Positions 11,649-22,914 of a stretch of DNA of 64,000 nucleotides are shown here, piece after piece (position 1 is the stretch's first letter; the number at the start of each line of letters is the position of its first letter). The stretch comes from Palaemon carinicauda (Eukaryota > Arthropoda > Malacostraca > Decapoda > Palaemonidae). The stretch is from NCBI RefSeq assembly GCF_036898095.1, contig NC_090738.1:56244648-56308647 (forward strand), written 5' to 3'. A program made the translations under genes and the position numbers. The notes under the pieces were generated by a model. It had not been told where the DNA came from, searched no databases, and was given only the letters and a program-made list of their open reading frames with translations.

Positions 11649-13401
11649 AAAGGGTCTTTTGCATCAGTCCTGCTGGACTTCTAGCAACCACCTTTTTCCT
11701 TCAAGAAAAGATCATGTTGCTCACCCAGTAACTGATATTTCTGGAATTGGGCCTAGTGAGGAGCCTAACATTGTTACACTGCATGTTGGTGTTTAGCTTC
11801 TTCTAGGTCTGGTACTGAATATGAAAATACATCATGAACACCCACCATCACCATTCTTCTTGTTACAGATGAAAACCACCCTTAACCTTTCTCCCATCCC
11901 ATGGCTATTCAGAGCCATAAAGAGAGAGGTTGGTATGGTCTGATGGCTCCTCCCCTTCATACTGGCACAGAATCACTTTATTCCTAGATTGCACTTTACT
12001 TCTCACTGCTCCAGAGTGCTTCCAAGCACCAAGCCGGATGCATCTTATTTCTGCCAGTCAAGATGGTTTGCTTAGGTACATTCAGTAGATATGAGCATGA
12101 TTGTTTGAGGTCTGCTCAGTCCTCAAGTTCTCCAGGGTATGTATCTGGCTTCGTTCTCTGGTCAGAACTTGCATATTGTCGAGGAAATAAACATTCCTCA
12201 GTAGCAAGGCTATATGCTGGACAGAGGCTAATGAGCCTTGAGATCTTAAGGATCATGACAGCACTTGGCCATTAATGACTGAGAACCATTAGTTGGAGTG
12301 GCACTTTGTGGAGAGTATTGAGCTTATTAAGGACTGCAATGGCCTTGAGGAGGCAACCGTTGTTCCTTAACTGACATTATTTTGGAAATCGAGAAGCCGT
12401 TAAAAGCTCCTTGGGGTTTGAAACCTTCTCACAGACTTATGTAGTTAGAGCTGGCTAAAGGGATCTTGCGCCAAGTGGACCCTCAGATCTCCAAGCCTGA
12501 GGATCATTTAGGTCTAGTTGCTCTAGAAAGCTATTGTCGTACCTTCTATCTGGAGGCAGTTCTACATTCTAGAAGCGCTATATTGATGGTCACTCACAGT
12601 ACTGGAAAATTCCAGTTCTTCAAGATTTGCCACCCCAAAGAAAAAGAAAATTTCAGTAGGCTGGTGTTGTATGAAGAAAAGGGTCTTGTTTCCCTGACTC
12701 ACAAGACAAACAGCTTGTGGGTTAACTTTGTCTTGATGAAAAAATATGGGATTGCATAGCACTTTTGGCACTCTTTCTGAAGAGAGATATAGTGGAGGAT
12801 AGACAGTTGTGACTACCTCATCCTCCTTACAGTTTCCATCAGAGCTCCTGGGCTTTTGAAGGGCACTGCAGCCAGGACTTCAAGGGAGGCTATGCCACCC
12901 AGCTCAGGTGAGTAGAGCTCAGAATCCTTCAAGACCCCAGCAGAGAGTTTCAGTAGCTTCATATTTGTATAGGTATTTAGACCTTATCCAGTCCCTTTGT
13001 GTCCCCTCCCATGCTGAGCATAGGAAGTGTGGTAATGGAAAGAAGAAGGGAAGGGGGATAATAAGGTAGACAGTCCCTATCTCAAGCTACTGTGAGTATG
13101 TCAATGCCTGGCATGCCATTGGACAACATATCCGCAACATAAGGGTGAGCCTTTGCTTAATTGTTGCCTTTTCAGAGCTGGCAAGTCTCATTGTCTTGAC
13201 AACTGATTGTGGTTCCAGGCTTACACTCAAGGATTGCAGAAATCTCTGACCCTGATGGCAGAAGTGAAAACAATGCTGGGAAAGAACCTTGTAGGATGTC
13301 ATGGGTGACAGATTTACAAGCTTCAACAGTCAACTCTTCCTGGTGAAAAAGTAAATGCTAGGGTGTACGCTCACCATTGACCTCTTTTTCTCTCCCAGAT
13401 C
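11649..13401 (+). pseudogene. Decayed internal region of the DIRS-like element
   Basis: No long frame. Short plus-strand stretches (12,466-12,759 and around 12,280-12,450) look like degraded gag or linker sequence between the gag-like ORF and the RT. The assignment rests on position between two recognisable parts on the same strand; individual domains cannot be named. Confidence 0.4.
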
Positions 13402-13644
13402 GTTCCTCAAACCACAGTTAAGATGAAATCAGTGTACTCTGTATTGTCTTTCATCTGGAATGGGGACTTTATGCTTTCTGTATATCTGAAAGATGCGTAT
13501 TTCTAGATATCCATCCACCAGGCTTCCTCAAAGTAACCCGGCTTTGTCCTTATAAGAATAGAGTACCACTTCAAAGTTCTATGCTTTGAAATATCCACTG
13601 TTCCACTCATGTTCACTTACCCATTTGCATTTGTTCTCGATCAC
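13402..13644 (+). pseudogene. DIRS-like reverse transcriptase, N-terminal half
   Basis: Plus-strand translation gives 'VLSFIWNGDFMLSVYLKDAYF' in two overlapping stretches (the usual DIRS motif A region is SVDLKDAYFQIPI, with the Asp here read as Tyr), then, with frame breaks, '[19 protein letters not shown]' (usual form LCFGLSTAPxxFT). It ends at 'FAFVLDHIN', where the histone H3 copy begins. The continuation resumes after H3 at about 14,111. Inactive: stops and frameshifts are present. Confidence 0.72.
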
Positions 13645-13658
13645 ATCAACACTTAGCA

Positions 13659-14069
13659 ATGGCTCGGACCAAGCAGACCGCCTGTAAATCCACCGGAGGA
13701 AAGGCTCCTCGCAAGCAGTTGGTCACCAAGGCTGCTCGCAAGTTTGCCCCTGCTACAGGAGGAGTCATGAAACCCCATCGTTACAGGCCTGGTACCGTAG
13801 CCCTCTGTGAGATCCGTCGATACCAGAAGAGTGCTGAACTTCTCATCAGGAAGCTGCCCTTCCAGCGTCTGGTGCGTGAAATTGCGCAAGATTTCAAGAC
13901 TGACCTTCGTTTCCAGTCCTCTGCTGTCATGTCCCTTCAGGAGGTCTTTGAGAGTTACCTCATCAGTTTCTTTGAAGACACCAACTTGTGCGCCATCCAC
14001 GCCAAGAGAGTTACCATCATGCCCAAGGATATCCAGCTGGCTCACCGCATCGGTGGTGAGAGATCTTAA
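13659..14069 (+). pseudogene. Histone H3 copy, full-length open frame, inserted in an RT
   Basis: A complete 136-codon frame (ATG to TAA), intronless, aligns end to end with the highly conserved core histone H3. Against the standard H3 (numbering without Met) I read 16 changes: R8C, A21V, S28F, K36M, R49C, T58A, A91S, A95V, S96F, A98S, V101I, G102S, L103F, R128H, R131G and A135S. H3 normally tolerates almost none, so this copy is probably not under normal constraint although no stop or indel has appeared. Ten of the 16 fit C-to-T or G-to-A changes, as expected from decay at CpG or TpG sites. The 5' leader (ATCAACACTTAGCA) looks histone-like. No other histone gene is nearby, and both flanks are RT sequence of a DIRS-like element. 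It could be a processed copy of H3 mRNA or a DNA-mediated transposition. Whether it is expressed is unknown. Confidence 0.9.
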
Positions 14070-14098
14070 GTTTATACTGAGCACCTCACTCTAAAGCT

Positions 14099-14118
14099 TG
14101 GGCCCATTTTTCTGAGAT
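14099..14118 (+). other. Possible decayed histone 3' stem-loop
   Basis: About 30 bp after the H3 stop lies GGGCCCATTTTTCTGAG. Replication-dependent histone mRNAs end in a six-base-pair stem with a four-base loop (GGCCCTTTTCAGGGCC type). The left stem is recognisable and the right stem is degraded. The RT sequence resumes at once after it, as expected if the inserted copy ended where a histone mRNA ends. Confidence 0.4.
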
Positions 14119-14569
14119 ATGTTTGTTGAGTTATCTTAATGATTGTTTGATCTTGGTGACATGAAGGCATAATTGCTTCAGGATCAAGATCAGCTCCTTG
14201 CTAGAAGTCAGACCTCATGCATAAGCAGACAACAAGCTACCTGGATATGCCGATCAATGTGGCTATAGGCAGAGTCGTTTCCTGACTTGACATGATCCTC
14301 TTTATCGGTTCAATGGGTTTGTCCACCAAAGATTGAATTCAGAGATGTCAAAAGAGACACTCGTCAACAAAAAGGCATACTGCCTTTCACCCTGTTCCAG
14401 TGGATCAGGAGGTCTGGATCAATCTTGCTTGGTGGCAAAACAACAGAAACCATACCAAAGTAATTCAATGAACTCTTTATCCCTGGAAATCATCAAGTGT
14501 TGGGTTACACAACTAGAGAGACCTCATTATTCTAGTATGTGTCATTTAGCAATAACATGGAATATTAGG
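14111..14569 (+). pseudogene. DIRS-like reverse transcriptase, C-terminal half
   Basis: Directly after the H3 copy the plus strand gives 'LSYLNDCLILVT', a form of the DIRS 'RYLDDWLIL' catalytic box with the first Asp changed to Asn. After a frame change come 'KSDLMHKQTTSYLDMPINV' and 'AIGRV' (usual form KSDLxPxQxxxYLGMxID...GRV), then 'WINLAWWQNN' of the thumb region. The Gypsy-I LTR begins at 14,570 and truncates it. Confidence 0.72.
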
Positions 14570-14794
14570 TGATAACTGAGAGGTGAGGTGAATGCAACTA
14601 AACTTTATTATACAGACATCGAGCTCAAATAATAGGACTTATGAGCAAGAACGTCACAAAAATTCAAACAAAATTAGACATGTGCTATCAAGTTTATACA
14701 GGTTGGTTTTATAACAGTGCAGGAAAGAGGGAGTGATTAGACAGATATCAAAACCATTACAGTGTATGAGTGTGTATGAAACACGTGCGTTACA
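14570..14794 (-). repeat. Gypsy-I 3' LTR
   Basis: 225 bp, plus-strand start TGATAACTGAGAGG and end CACGTGCGTTACA. It matches 18,531-18,736 with substitutions plus a roughly 20-bp segment (about 14,701-14,720) that the other LTR lacks. Confidence 0.85.
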
Positions 14795-14890
14795 TGGCTC
14801 CCCCTAAAAATTACATATATGTGAAATAGGGCACCGTTGCTCTTGAGAGGCACACTATAGACAGGTCATCTGACAGGAGATAGGCAGGTT

Positions 14891-15911
14891 TTAAGCGATC
14901 ACCCAGTCTTCTTTGCCACGCATGTTAATCGAGATTCCTTTCAACATACAATGGATCCTAAGGAAAGGGCCCGTGTAAAGGGGCATTAGTGGTGGCTTGC
15001 TTGTGTCATTGCGCAGGAAAAAGTACATTGCCGAGTGCAGATCTATTGGTATGTATTTCTTAGCTGTGGGCTTGTAAGTCTCGTGGCATGTGATTGTCGG
15101 AGGAGGATGCAGATGGAGAACATTCGGCAGGGACAACCAATGGGTTGCCATACACCATTTCAGTTTCCGAAACATCCAGGGCATCTTTAGGAGTGGTCCT
15201 TAGTGCCAGGAGGACCAAGAGAAGTGGGGTAAACTAGTTGAGTCCTTGCAGTGGGACATCAAAACTCCTTTTAAGGTGTGAAGAAAACGTTCAACCATTC
15301 CGTTGGTAGCAGGGTTGTAAGCAGTTGTCTGATGTAGGGCGATTCCCAGGAGATTCGCTAATGATGTCCACAATAGAGAAGGGAAAGTGGTACCCGAGTC
15401 AGAAGAAATATGTCCAGGGATACGAAATCTCACCATCCATCCTGAGAGTAAGGAGGACGTTGCAGTTTCTGTGGGAATAGCTTCAGGCCAATGAGAGGAG
15501 CACACAATGGCGGTAAACAGGTAACGTGATGTGGATAGGGTCCCAACTACGTCAACGTAAATGCGGGCAAACCGACGGTGAGGTTGAAGAAAGGTACCAC
15601 TCCTGAATCCGTGTGTCGATGTACTTTAGAAGTTTGGCATGAAGTACAGGTGCGTACCTAATCCTTATCATCCTTAGAAAAGCTCTGCCAAATGAACTTC
15701 GTCTTCAGTAGCTATGCAGTAGATCAGCTCGAGGGATGTGAAAGGCCATGAATGAAGTCAAACACCTGTCAGCGCATGGGAGCAGGTATCCACGTTCTAG
15801 GTCTACAGTACTGATGTTACAGAGGAGGGTAGCGTTGGAGTTGTTGAGTGGAACTTCTTCCCAGTGGATCCTTTCATTGGGCTTCTGCCAGGGCATTGTA
15901 ATCCAATCCAA
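14891..15911 (-). pseudogene. Gypsy-I integrase, broken
   Basis: Minus-strand pieces give the catalytic core: 'VDVVGTLSTSRYLFT', 'HISSDSGTTFPSLLW' and 'NPATNGMVERFLHTLKG', that is, the D-D-E residues (D in VDVVG, D in SSDSG, E in VERF), then the C-terminal 'NDTSKPPLMPLYTGPF' segment. It is spread over frames 14,891-15,184, 15,200-15,505 and 15,705-15,911, so it is not translatable as one protein. The Gypsy-II copy at 52.3-53.8 kb is the better reference. Confidence 0.82.
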
Positions 15912-15997
15912 GGTGAATGGCAGCCAATGTGTTTCTGACAGGTTATTCGGTAACGGGATTCATATTCCCAGGGACGTACTGAAGGGTGCAATTTTAT

Positions 15998-16507
15998 TCA
16001 GCCACGCAGAGAGATATCGGCGCTGAAGGTGGACCAGGTGATGGACTGTTGAGTGAAGGCATGCACCAGAGGCATGTGGTACATGCAAATGAAGAAGGGT
16101 GTACCTTCTTCCCGGAAGTGGTGAAATTGACATACAGCCAACAATTCATGGTCAAAGGTACAGTAGCCGGATTCCGCCTTGGACAGTTTTCTACTGAAGA
16201 ACACCAGTGGGCGAGGCGAGCCGTTGACCAGCTGCTTGAGTACTGCACCAATAGTGACGTTGCTGGCATTGGTGGAGAAAAGGAGAGGTGCATGTGGCAC
16301 AGGAAAAGTGAGAGGAGCAGTGGTTGATAAGGCCTTCTTTACATTGCAGAAGGCCTCTTCTTGAAGGGGACCCCACTTAAGGTCTTTTGGTTTCCCCTTC
16401 AGGGAGGCATAGAGGGAGGAAAGAGTGGTGGCGATGGCTGGCAAGGAACGGTGGTAATAGATGATCTTGCCCAAGAATTCTTGCAGTGCTTTGATGGTCG
16501 AGGGCAT
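15998..16507 (-). pseudogene. Gypsy-I RNase H domain
   Basis: A 169-residue frame: 'LQEFLGKIIYYHRSLPAIA' (RT thumb / connection), 'KGKPKDLKWGPLQEEAF', then 'LLFSTNASNVTIGAVLKQ' and 'PLVFFSRKLSKAESGY', the standard Ty3/gypsy RNase H start. The usual TDAS is TNAS, as also in Gypsy-II. The frame fails in the last third, where Gypsy-II has TDHMPL and this copy has 'CMYHMPL'. Confidence 0.82.
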
Positions 16508-16516
16508 GGGGAAGTT

Positions 16517-17042
16517 TTAAACAGCTGATATCTTCTTAGGGAGGGGGTAGACTCTTTCAGGAGTGATGTGGTGCCCTAAGAGCAATATTTCATTGGCAAC
16601 AAAGGTATACTTGTCATACTGGACTACAAAGCCATTTGGTTGTAGGCAGTCGAGCTTGGTGCATATGTGAAGGAGGTGTTCATCTTTGGAGGAAGAGAAT
16701 ACAAGTATGTCAACCATGTAACATTCACAGAAGGGAGGAATCCCTAAGATGCCATCAATGAGGCGTTGAAAAGTGGCCCTAGCATTACAGAGGCCAAAAC
16801 AGGAGTAATTGAAGGTGTATGCCAGGAAATGGGTGGTGATGGCAGTCTTAGGGATGTCATCTGGATTCATGGACACCTGAGATCAAGCATGGAGGAAACC
16901 TTCGCTTTGTGCAAGTAGAGGTCACGTCAGCGATATTAGGGAGAGAGAAGTGATCTGGATGTGTCTGCATGTTCAGGCATCTGTAATTCCAACATAGACA
17001 CAGAGAGCCCTCATTCTTCAGAATGATGTATAAGGGGGACAA
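16517..17042 (-). pseudogene. Gypsy-I reverse transcriptase, broken
   Basis: Recognisable motifs: 'YNYRCLNMQTHPDHFSLPN'-like region (16,857-17,042), then 'DIPKTAITTHFLAYTFNYS', 'CFGLCNARATFQRLIDG' and the catalytic box, here 'CYMVDILVFSSS' in place of CYVDDILVFS, so the first Asp is lost. Ends with 'LLGHHITPE'. Two frames; inactive. Confidence 0.85.
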
Positions 17043-17368
17043 ACCAGGGGCTTTAAGCCTTTTGGTAAAGGCCTATTTCTTCCATTTCGGAGAATATTTG
17101 CTTAGTGGCTGCCAAACGATCCAGTGCCAGACATCTGAATCGGGTGAACGCTGGGGGCCCCATCGTCTTGATATGGTGATAAATACTGTGTTTGATGGGA
17201 ACCATGGGCGTTTGACGAAGTTCTAGACAGAAAACTTCCTGGTAAGATGTGAGGAGGTGGGCGTAGGCTTCCGTGGGTGCGCTGATGTAGAGAGCGAGGT
17301 CACAAGGGCCGTATTGGAGAGGTGTTGAGGATTATAAATTTGAGTTGACTGACCGACGGTGAGCAACA

Positions 17369-17747
17369 TCAACCACGAAGTGGAAATTTGGCAGGAAATC
17401 TGCATCGAGGATTGGCAATGTGCCTCAGCGAAGGGAAACTTCCAATTCTATAGGGCACTTCCAAACAATAATGTAAGGGATTCTTACTCATGGGTGGGTA
17501 TCTGAGATCCATTGGCAGCTGCCGGGCTGACGTCAGCAGACTTAGACAGGATACGTCGTGTCCTGGAGAATGGCCTTGGCAGAAGAGAACGGCAAACATC
17601 CATGTCTACCAAAAATCGCACTCCCGTACCTCCACCATGTAAAAAGAAAAGATTAGTGACAGGGGAGGCCACTACAGCAAGCGATGGCCTGTTTACAAGT
17701 TTTTTTTTTTTTTGGCACTGACAACCATTCGCACATTTCTTTGCCAC
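17369..17747 (-). pseudogene. Gypsy-I protease remnant
   Basis: Minus strand 'LFFLHGGGTGVRFLVDMDVC' followed by 'RSLLPRPF' and 'SADVSPAAANGSQIPTHE' aligns with the protease of Gypsy-II. The active-site triad DTGA has become DMDV, so the enzyme would be dead. Confidence 0.82.
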
Positions 17748-18004
17748 AGCCCCGAATTTTGAATGGTAGAAGCATAACTGCGGCCGATGTGCGTCAGTAA
17801 GTGGCTAAAGAGGTCGTTGGTTGGGGCATAAGCAAGCGGTGGTATATGTGGGTGGTGGGCAGCTTTGTCACCGCTCCGGAATGTCATAGGGCCCAGCCAT
17901 TTATGTCCTACCGTATTTACGTCAGCTTCAGTCAATATTGAATAGTTGTCCACTTCGTCAGAAGTGGAGCAATGATGGAGATCTTTAAGGTGGTGAAGTG
18001 GCTG

Positions 18005-18406
18005 TCAAAATGGGAATTGACTTTGGTCATCAGGTCCTTCATGGAGAAAATATTTACATCGGGGATGGCAGCGCGTACAGGTTCGCGAAGGCTCTGTACC
18101 CAAAGGGCGAAGAAGGTTCACTTCATGAGGAGAGTTGTCTGCGGCAAGTTGTAGGCGAGCGATACTGGTAATTTCCCGGAGGGCGAGGGATACCTCTTGG
18201 TCCCTCAATGGCTGTTGACAGAGCTGAAATAGTTTGGCTATATGGGTGGCAGGCGATGGTGAGTATTGCTCCAGGATGTATGCTTTGAGGTCATCGTATG
18301 CTATTGGGGTGTCACCTTGGTCGCAAAGCCAATCTGATATTTCCAGGATCGCTGTAAGAACATAGTCTGCTTTGGTGCTTGACCGAGTCATGCCCTTAAT
18401 GCACAA
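18005..18406 (-). pseudogene. Gypsy-I gag remnant
   Basis: A 133-residue minus-strand frame: 'SSTKADYVLTAILEISDWLC', 'GDTPIAYDDLKAYILEQYS', 'LRDQEVSLALREITSIARLQ'. It aligns throughout with the first part of the Gypsy-II gag (55,465-56,127). The upstream start codon is not preserved in this copy; the C-terminal part is out of frame. Confidence 0.82.
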
Positions 18407-18530
18407 CTGGACTTCGGCGCACTGAAACCGGGCGAATGCCTGTCTACTGGCAAGTCAGTTTCGGTGGGCGTCATCATCAAACAATATTACACAGCTGAGT
18501 GGGAAGGCAGGAGGGAGCGGGACACTCCAG

Positions 18531-18736
18531 TGATAACTGATAGGCGAGGTGAATGCAACTAAACTTTATTAAACAGACATCGAGCTTAAATACTAGGACT
18601 TATAAGCAAGAGCATCAAAAAAAATTCAAACAAACTTAGGCATGAACAATCAAGTTTATACAAGGGAAGAGCGAATGATGAGATGACAATCAAAACCGTT
18701 ACAGTGTACGAGCATGTATGAAACACGTGCTGTACA
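18531..18736 (-). repeat. Gypsy-I 5' LTR
   Basis: 206 bp, TGATAACTGATAGGC... to ...CGTGCTGTACA. The sequence just inside on the minus strand (TGGAGTGTCCCG) lies where the primer-binding site belongs; the tRNA was not identified. Confidence 0.83.
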
Positions 18737-21700
18737 GAGTGTTGTTTTATTCCTTGTGATAGGAATAAAAGGTGCTGGATAAACGAGATAGCTTGCAGCC
18801 CCTTCCTACATGACATAAATTTCATGATTAATCAGCTATTCGTTTTTTTTTTTTTTTCATGAAATACAGAGCATAATTAATTTGAGTTTATACCAGTTTC
18901 TATAGCAAATTACCCTTTATTTTGTGTTAAAAACCACTTCATGTGCATTTCATGGACATAATCATAATAATTATAGTTCAGACATTTTCTTTTTCTATTA
19001 AAACAAATTTCTTCTTTTAACAAGCTAGCTTTGTACTTACTGGCATTAGCACATTTGACCACTGATAACATTTTGAATGTAAATTAATAAATTAACTTTT
19101 GTATATATGTTCTTAAAAAAATGAGTTTCCTCAATTTCAAGTTTCTATTCAGGTTCTATCAACAAAAGGTACAAACATAAAAAAGACACAAAATAGTGAA
19201 TTCAAAATTTATTGTGTTTTCATATGAAGAGTAACTAATCAATAGGTTCAACAGAACTTTCATCTAGAGATTAGCAAAGATATCAGAAACCTTATGAAAA
19301 TTGCATGAGTAATCAATAATGTCATAAATTCGAAACATTTTCTTTTATTCAGACGAATGACTTCTGGTATGCATCCATTTATTCTGTAATAAATAAATCA
19401 TTCTAAATATCTAGCAATGATGCTTTGACAACAAATGTAAAAGTACACAGTAAAAAATTTATGAAATAAAGAACTGTGGATATTTTCTGTTTCATTTGGT
19501 TTAGATCAATGTGTGAAGGACAGTAGCCTATAATTCCAACGGATGTATAAGTTTAAGTATCATTTTGTATAGTTCCGTCTGAAAAAAAGAAAACTATGGC
19601 TATTCCATTGTTTATTACAAAAGTGCTATATTCGTTAACACAGCCCAATTCAATCCAAAGTTTGCATAGCAGTGTAAGTGTTCCCCTTTAAAAGCAGACA
19701 AGCTATATAAAGTTTTTTAAACTACTTTGCTCGGGGCATACCTATCACATTTTCGTGTTTGTAACCTTATTTAATTTATCTTTTTTTCATCTATCTGACA
19801 CGTTCTTTTCATTATCTTTCGTTCAATCACCCTTTATGATTGCCTTATAATAATAAATTTTCCCCACCACTTACTTTTTTTTTATCCAAGGCTGATCGGA
19901 TATTGTATGAAGCGAGTAAACATAAGAGTTAATTAAATCAAGTTTGACACCTCGTAAAAATTTGATATCTTGAAGATTGGAGGAAAATAGCTGAAACCAA
20001 TCCGGTAAAAGTCTGGCAATTAAATCATTAGATGGCAGCAAGAAACAAAAGGAGAAATTTTTTGTCGAAGAAAAGGACGACAACGGCCCCTCTCTCGTAC
20101 CCTACCTCCTGCCAAGCGAGTAGGATAAATCGGGAGAGGTGTGGGTATTTTCAATTAGTTTAATCTATAAATAAAATCGTGTTGTGTGAGAGAAGGTCAG
20201 AAATAGGTCCCAGCAAATGCCTATCCCACCTACTCATCGTCATGACAACACCGGCAGATATTCCCATATTGTCTGTGTAACTTGGTCCTCTCACTGACAT
20301 TAGGACAAGGCAGTCAAGTCAAGCTGCCGAACGCCTACTTGTTTCTCCCGCTGGGAGGCAAATCTCCTATTCTTGGAACTCGGCGCCGTATATTTAGAAA
20401 TCTTTGCCATTTTGATTAGCATCTCGGAAATTCCTGCTTTATGTGCACGCAGACTTTTATTTTTCTTCTTTTTTTCCTATTTGACTTCTAAATCCGTAAA
20501 GTTTTCATAGTTATATGATATTCAGTAATGCTCTTAATGTAACCTGAATTTTATGCTAATTATATCCTTTTAATGCTGTATAGCATCTACACTGTAGGCA
20601 TTGCAAATCTTCCTATTTGCTTTTCTTCTGGACGTGCTTTAATTAATGTCAAATTTTATGCACTTGACTCATCCGCTACAGTCATGGACATCTTTTTATG
20701 TTGCTTGACATCAAAAGGGACCAGAGAAAACGGTACACGCATAAACAAAGTAGCAAATGAAAATTTTAGCTTTACTACCCATTCTCGTAATATGACTAAT
20801 GACAGGTGTAGTTAAAGTAAAGAAATAAGGCTTATATCCAAGTGCCTTTTATGTCATTAATTAAATGTGAAACCAAGTATTCTACTGGTAACAAAATATA
20901 TAAAATATTATTAAAGATTTCTTATTTGTAAAACCCATTCATGATCAGACTTTATCATTTATATTTACAGTTTCTAAACTGTTGTTCCTTAATTTCTTAT
21001 AATATTTTCGTTTTTGTATCAGTGTCATATAGTCTTGGTAATTATTATCTTTTTGAATCCTTATGTTATTTTTTGTGAATGAAAAAATGTTTTAACTGTG
21101 GAACTGAAAAAGAATTTATTTAAAGTTTTGAGTTATGAAAGGTTAAATATTTGCACGTCTGTAAGTGGCTAGTTTCTGTAATATCAGAATTCCTCGAGAA
21201 AGATTTCTTGTAATGGTGACACTCTTACACAAAACAGATTGTATGAATGTTGTTGCGTACAACGATTTTTTATTAACTTTCCTTTTTGAATATTTTTTGT
21301 ATGTTCATTCTTGTATTCAATGTGATGACACCTTCACATTTGTAGAATTGGCCAGTCAAATACTGCCATAGTTGAGATTCGGGTCTTATGTTTTTTGATA
21401 AAGCTGGCTACATTCCACGGGGTCTACTGAATTTCGTGATAATTATTTTGACATGTTACCTTGAAGGAAATGAGTAAATTCAATACAATTTTCTTGCTTC
21501 TTGTAATATATGAATGTTAAGTTTGATTAGTTATATGTACTTGTTTACTATGCAGTATTGCTTTAAATTAAATCTTAATATTCTTTATTTAATTTCAATA
21601 AATTTATGGTAGCACTGAATAACCTTACCGGTCTTAGAGCGTGGCCTTTGCCTTACATGTTGTAAGAGATTTGCCGTTCAACAGAACTGTTGTCAGGACG

Positions 21701-22900
21701 TTTTTAATTTTACAATACCCTCTTGCTGGTTGGGCTTGTCTTACTCATATCTTTTGGGTAGTGTCCATTATTTAATCAATAAAATTCATAAAAATCTTAA
21801 TTTTTTAACTTTTCAATCAATCTTTCCCTTTTATTCACACGAGTACCCATGTTAAGGAAACTGGTTAAATTAAATTTGTAGCTAAAAAGCCCATTTCTTT
21901 AACGATTTAATTATGCTTAGAGAGACAGAAATAAGTTAAATATGGCTGTTGATTTTTTTATGAAAAATATATATGAAATCCATTCACTATCCCAAATGCT
22001 GAATCAGAACCCATTCCATACAAAAATTGTTTGTAAGCATGAGTAGAATTGGCCTATTTTTAGATTTTTTACAGACTGCTTTTGAAAGATTTCTTATGGG
22101 AATGGTTAGTTTTTCTTAACATAATATGTTTGTTCCGAGAAAGGTGGGGGTTTCAAGTACTTTTAGATCTGATTATTATTATTATTATTGTCTGTGACAT
22201 GTGTAATTATCTCTATTTAAAAAATCTTTAGATCCAAGAATTTTTGAGAGAGAAACAAATAGACTTTTTGTTACAAAAACACACTATACCTCTTACTCAA
22301 GAAGTGGTAATTCCATTGAGAAGCATCCTTGCTGTTGCATGTACAGTACTGCGATAGCTATTAACAGCATTGTAGAATCAGCATTCTCTCCTGTAGAGAG
22401 CTCTCTCCTTGTTGATCACTGTGCAATACACTGCACTACTATGACACTATATATAAGCACGTAAGAATTTTAAAATGCTTACAGTAAATAAGCTTATAGA
22501 GCATAGTTTCAAATAAAAATAGATTGTATGGTAATAATGGTGGAACACTGTTGTAGGCGAGAAGGGAATGAGAAAAAACAAAGCAACATGCTCAGAAAAA
22601 GAGTAAAAATCCAGTTGTATTTAGGTAATTGAAATATTAAATGATAAATGAATGTCAGTCATATTTTGCTAACAGCACTGTCCTTTTGACTATCATGTAT
22701 TTTTTGTTTGAATGCTTTAGTTTGCAATACCTTGGAAACTCTTTTATTCAAGATTCCCAAAGAAAATAGTAAGTAGAACCTTGACGAAATCCTGGGAGAA
22801 GTTGGATAGCATTGGCTTTTTAAAATATAATTCGTATGTTCACTTTCCGTAAAAGATATAGTTGTCGTATATTTATAGATGATTTACCCATTGAATTACA
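18737..22900. other. AT-rich DNA, no recognisable gene
   Basis: Short ORFs only (80 codons or fewer), none with a recognisable domain. A less AT-rich patch at about 20,080-20,400 has no coding signal that I can support. A short (ATT)6 lies near 22,170. Confidence 0.6.
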
Positions 22901-22914
22901 TTAATATCAATAAA

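Larger units (their letters stand above)
14570..18736 (-). mobile_element. Ty3/gypsy element Gypsy-I (old, with both LTRs)
   Basis: Direct repeats at 14,570-14,794 and 18,531-18,736 (both TGATAACTGA... to ...ACA) flank gag, protease, RT, RNase H and integrase remnants, all on the minus strand in Ty3/gypsy order. A purine tract (minus strand TTTTTAGGGGGAGCCA) abuts the 3' LTR at about 14,795-14,810. I see no clean target duplication. It belongs to the same family as Gypsy-II at 52-56 kb (matching protein and PPT-side sequence) but is far more decayed. Confidence 0.88.

Noticed and set aside
13653..14084. 143-codon ORF antisense to histone H3
   Set aside because: Shadow frame of the constrained H3 codons; the plus strand is the H3 protein.
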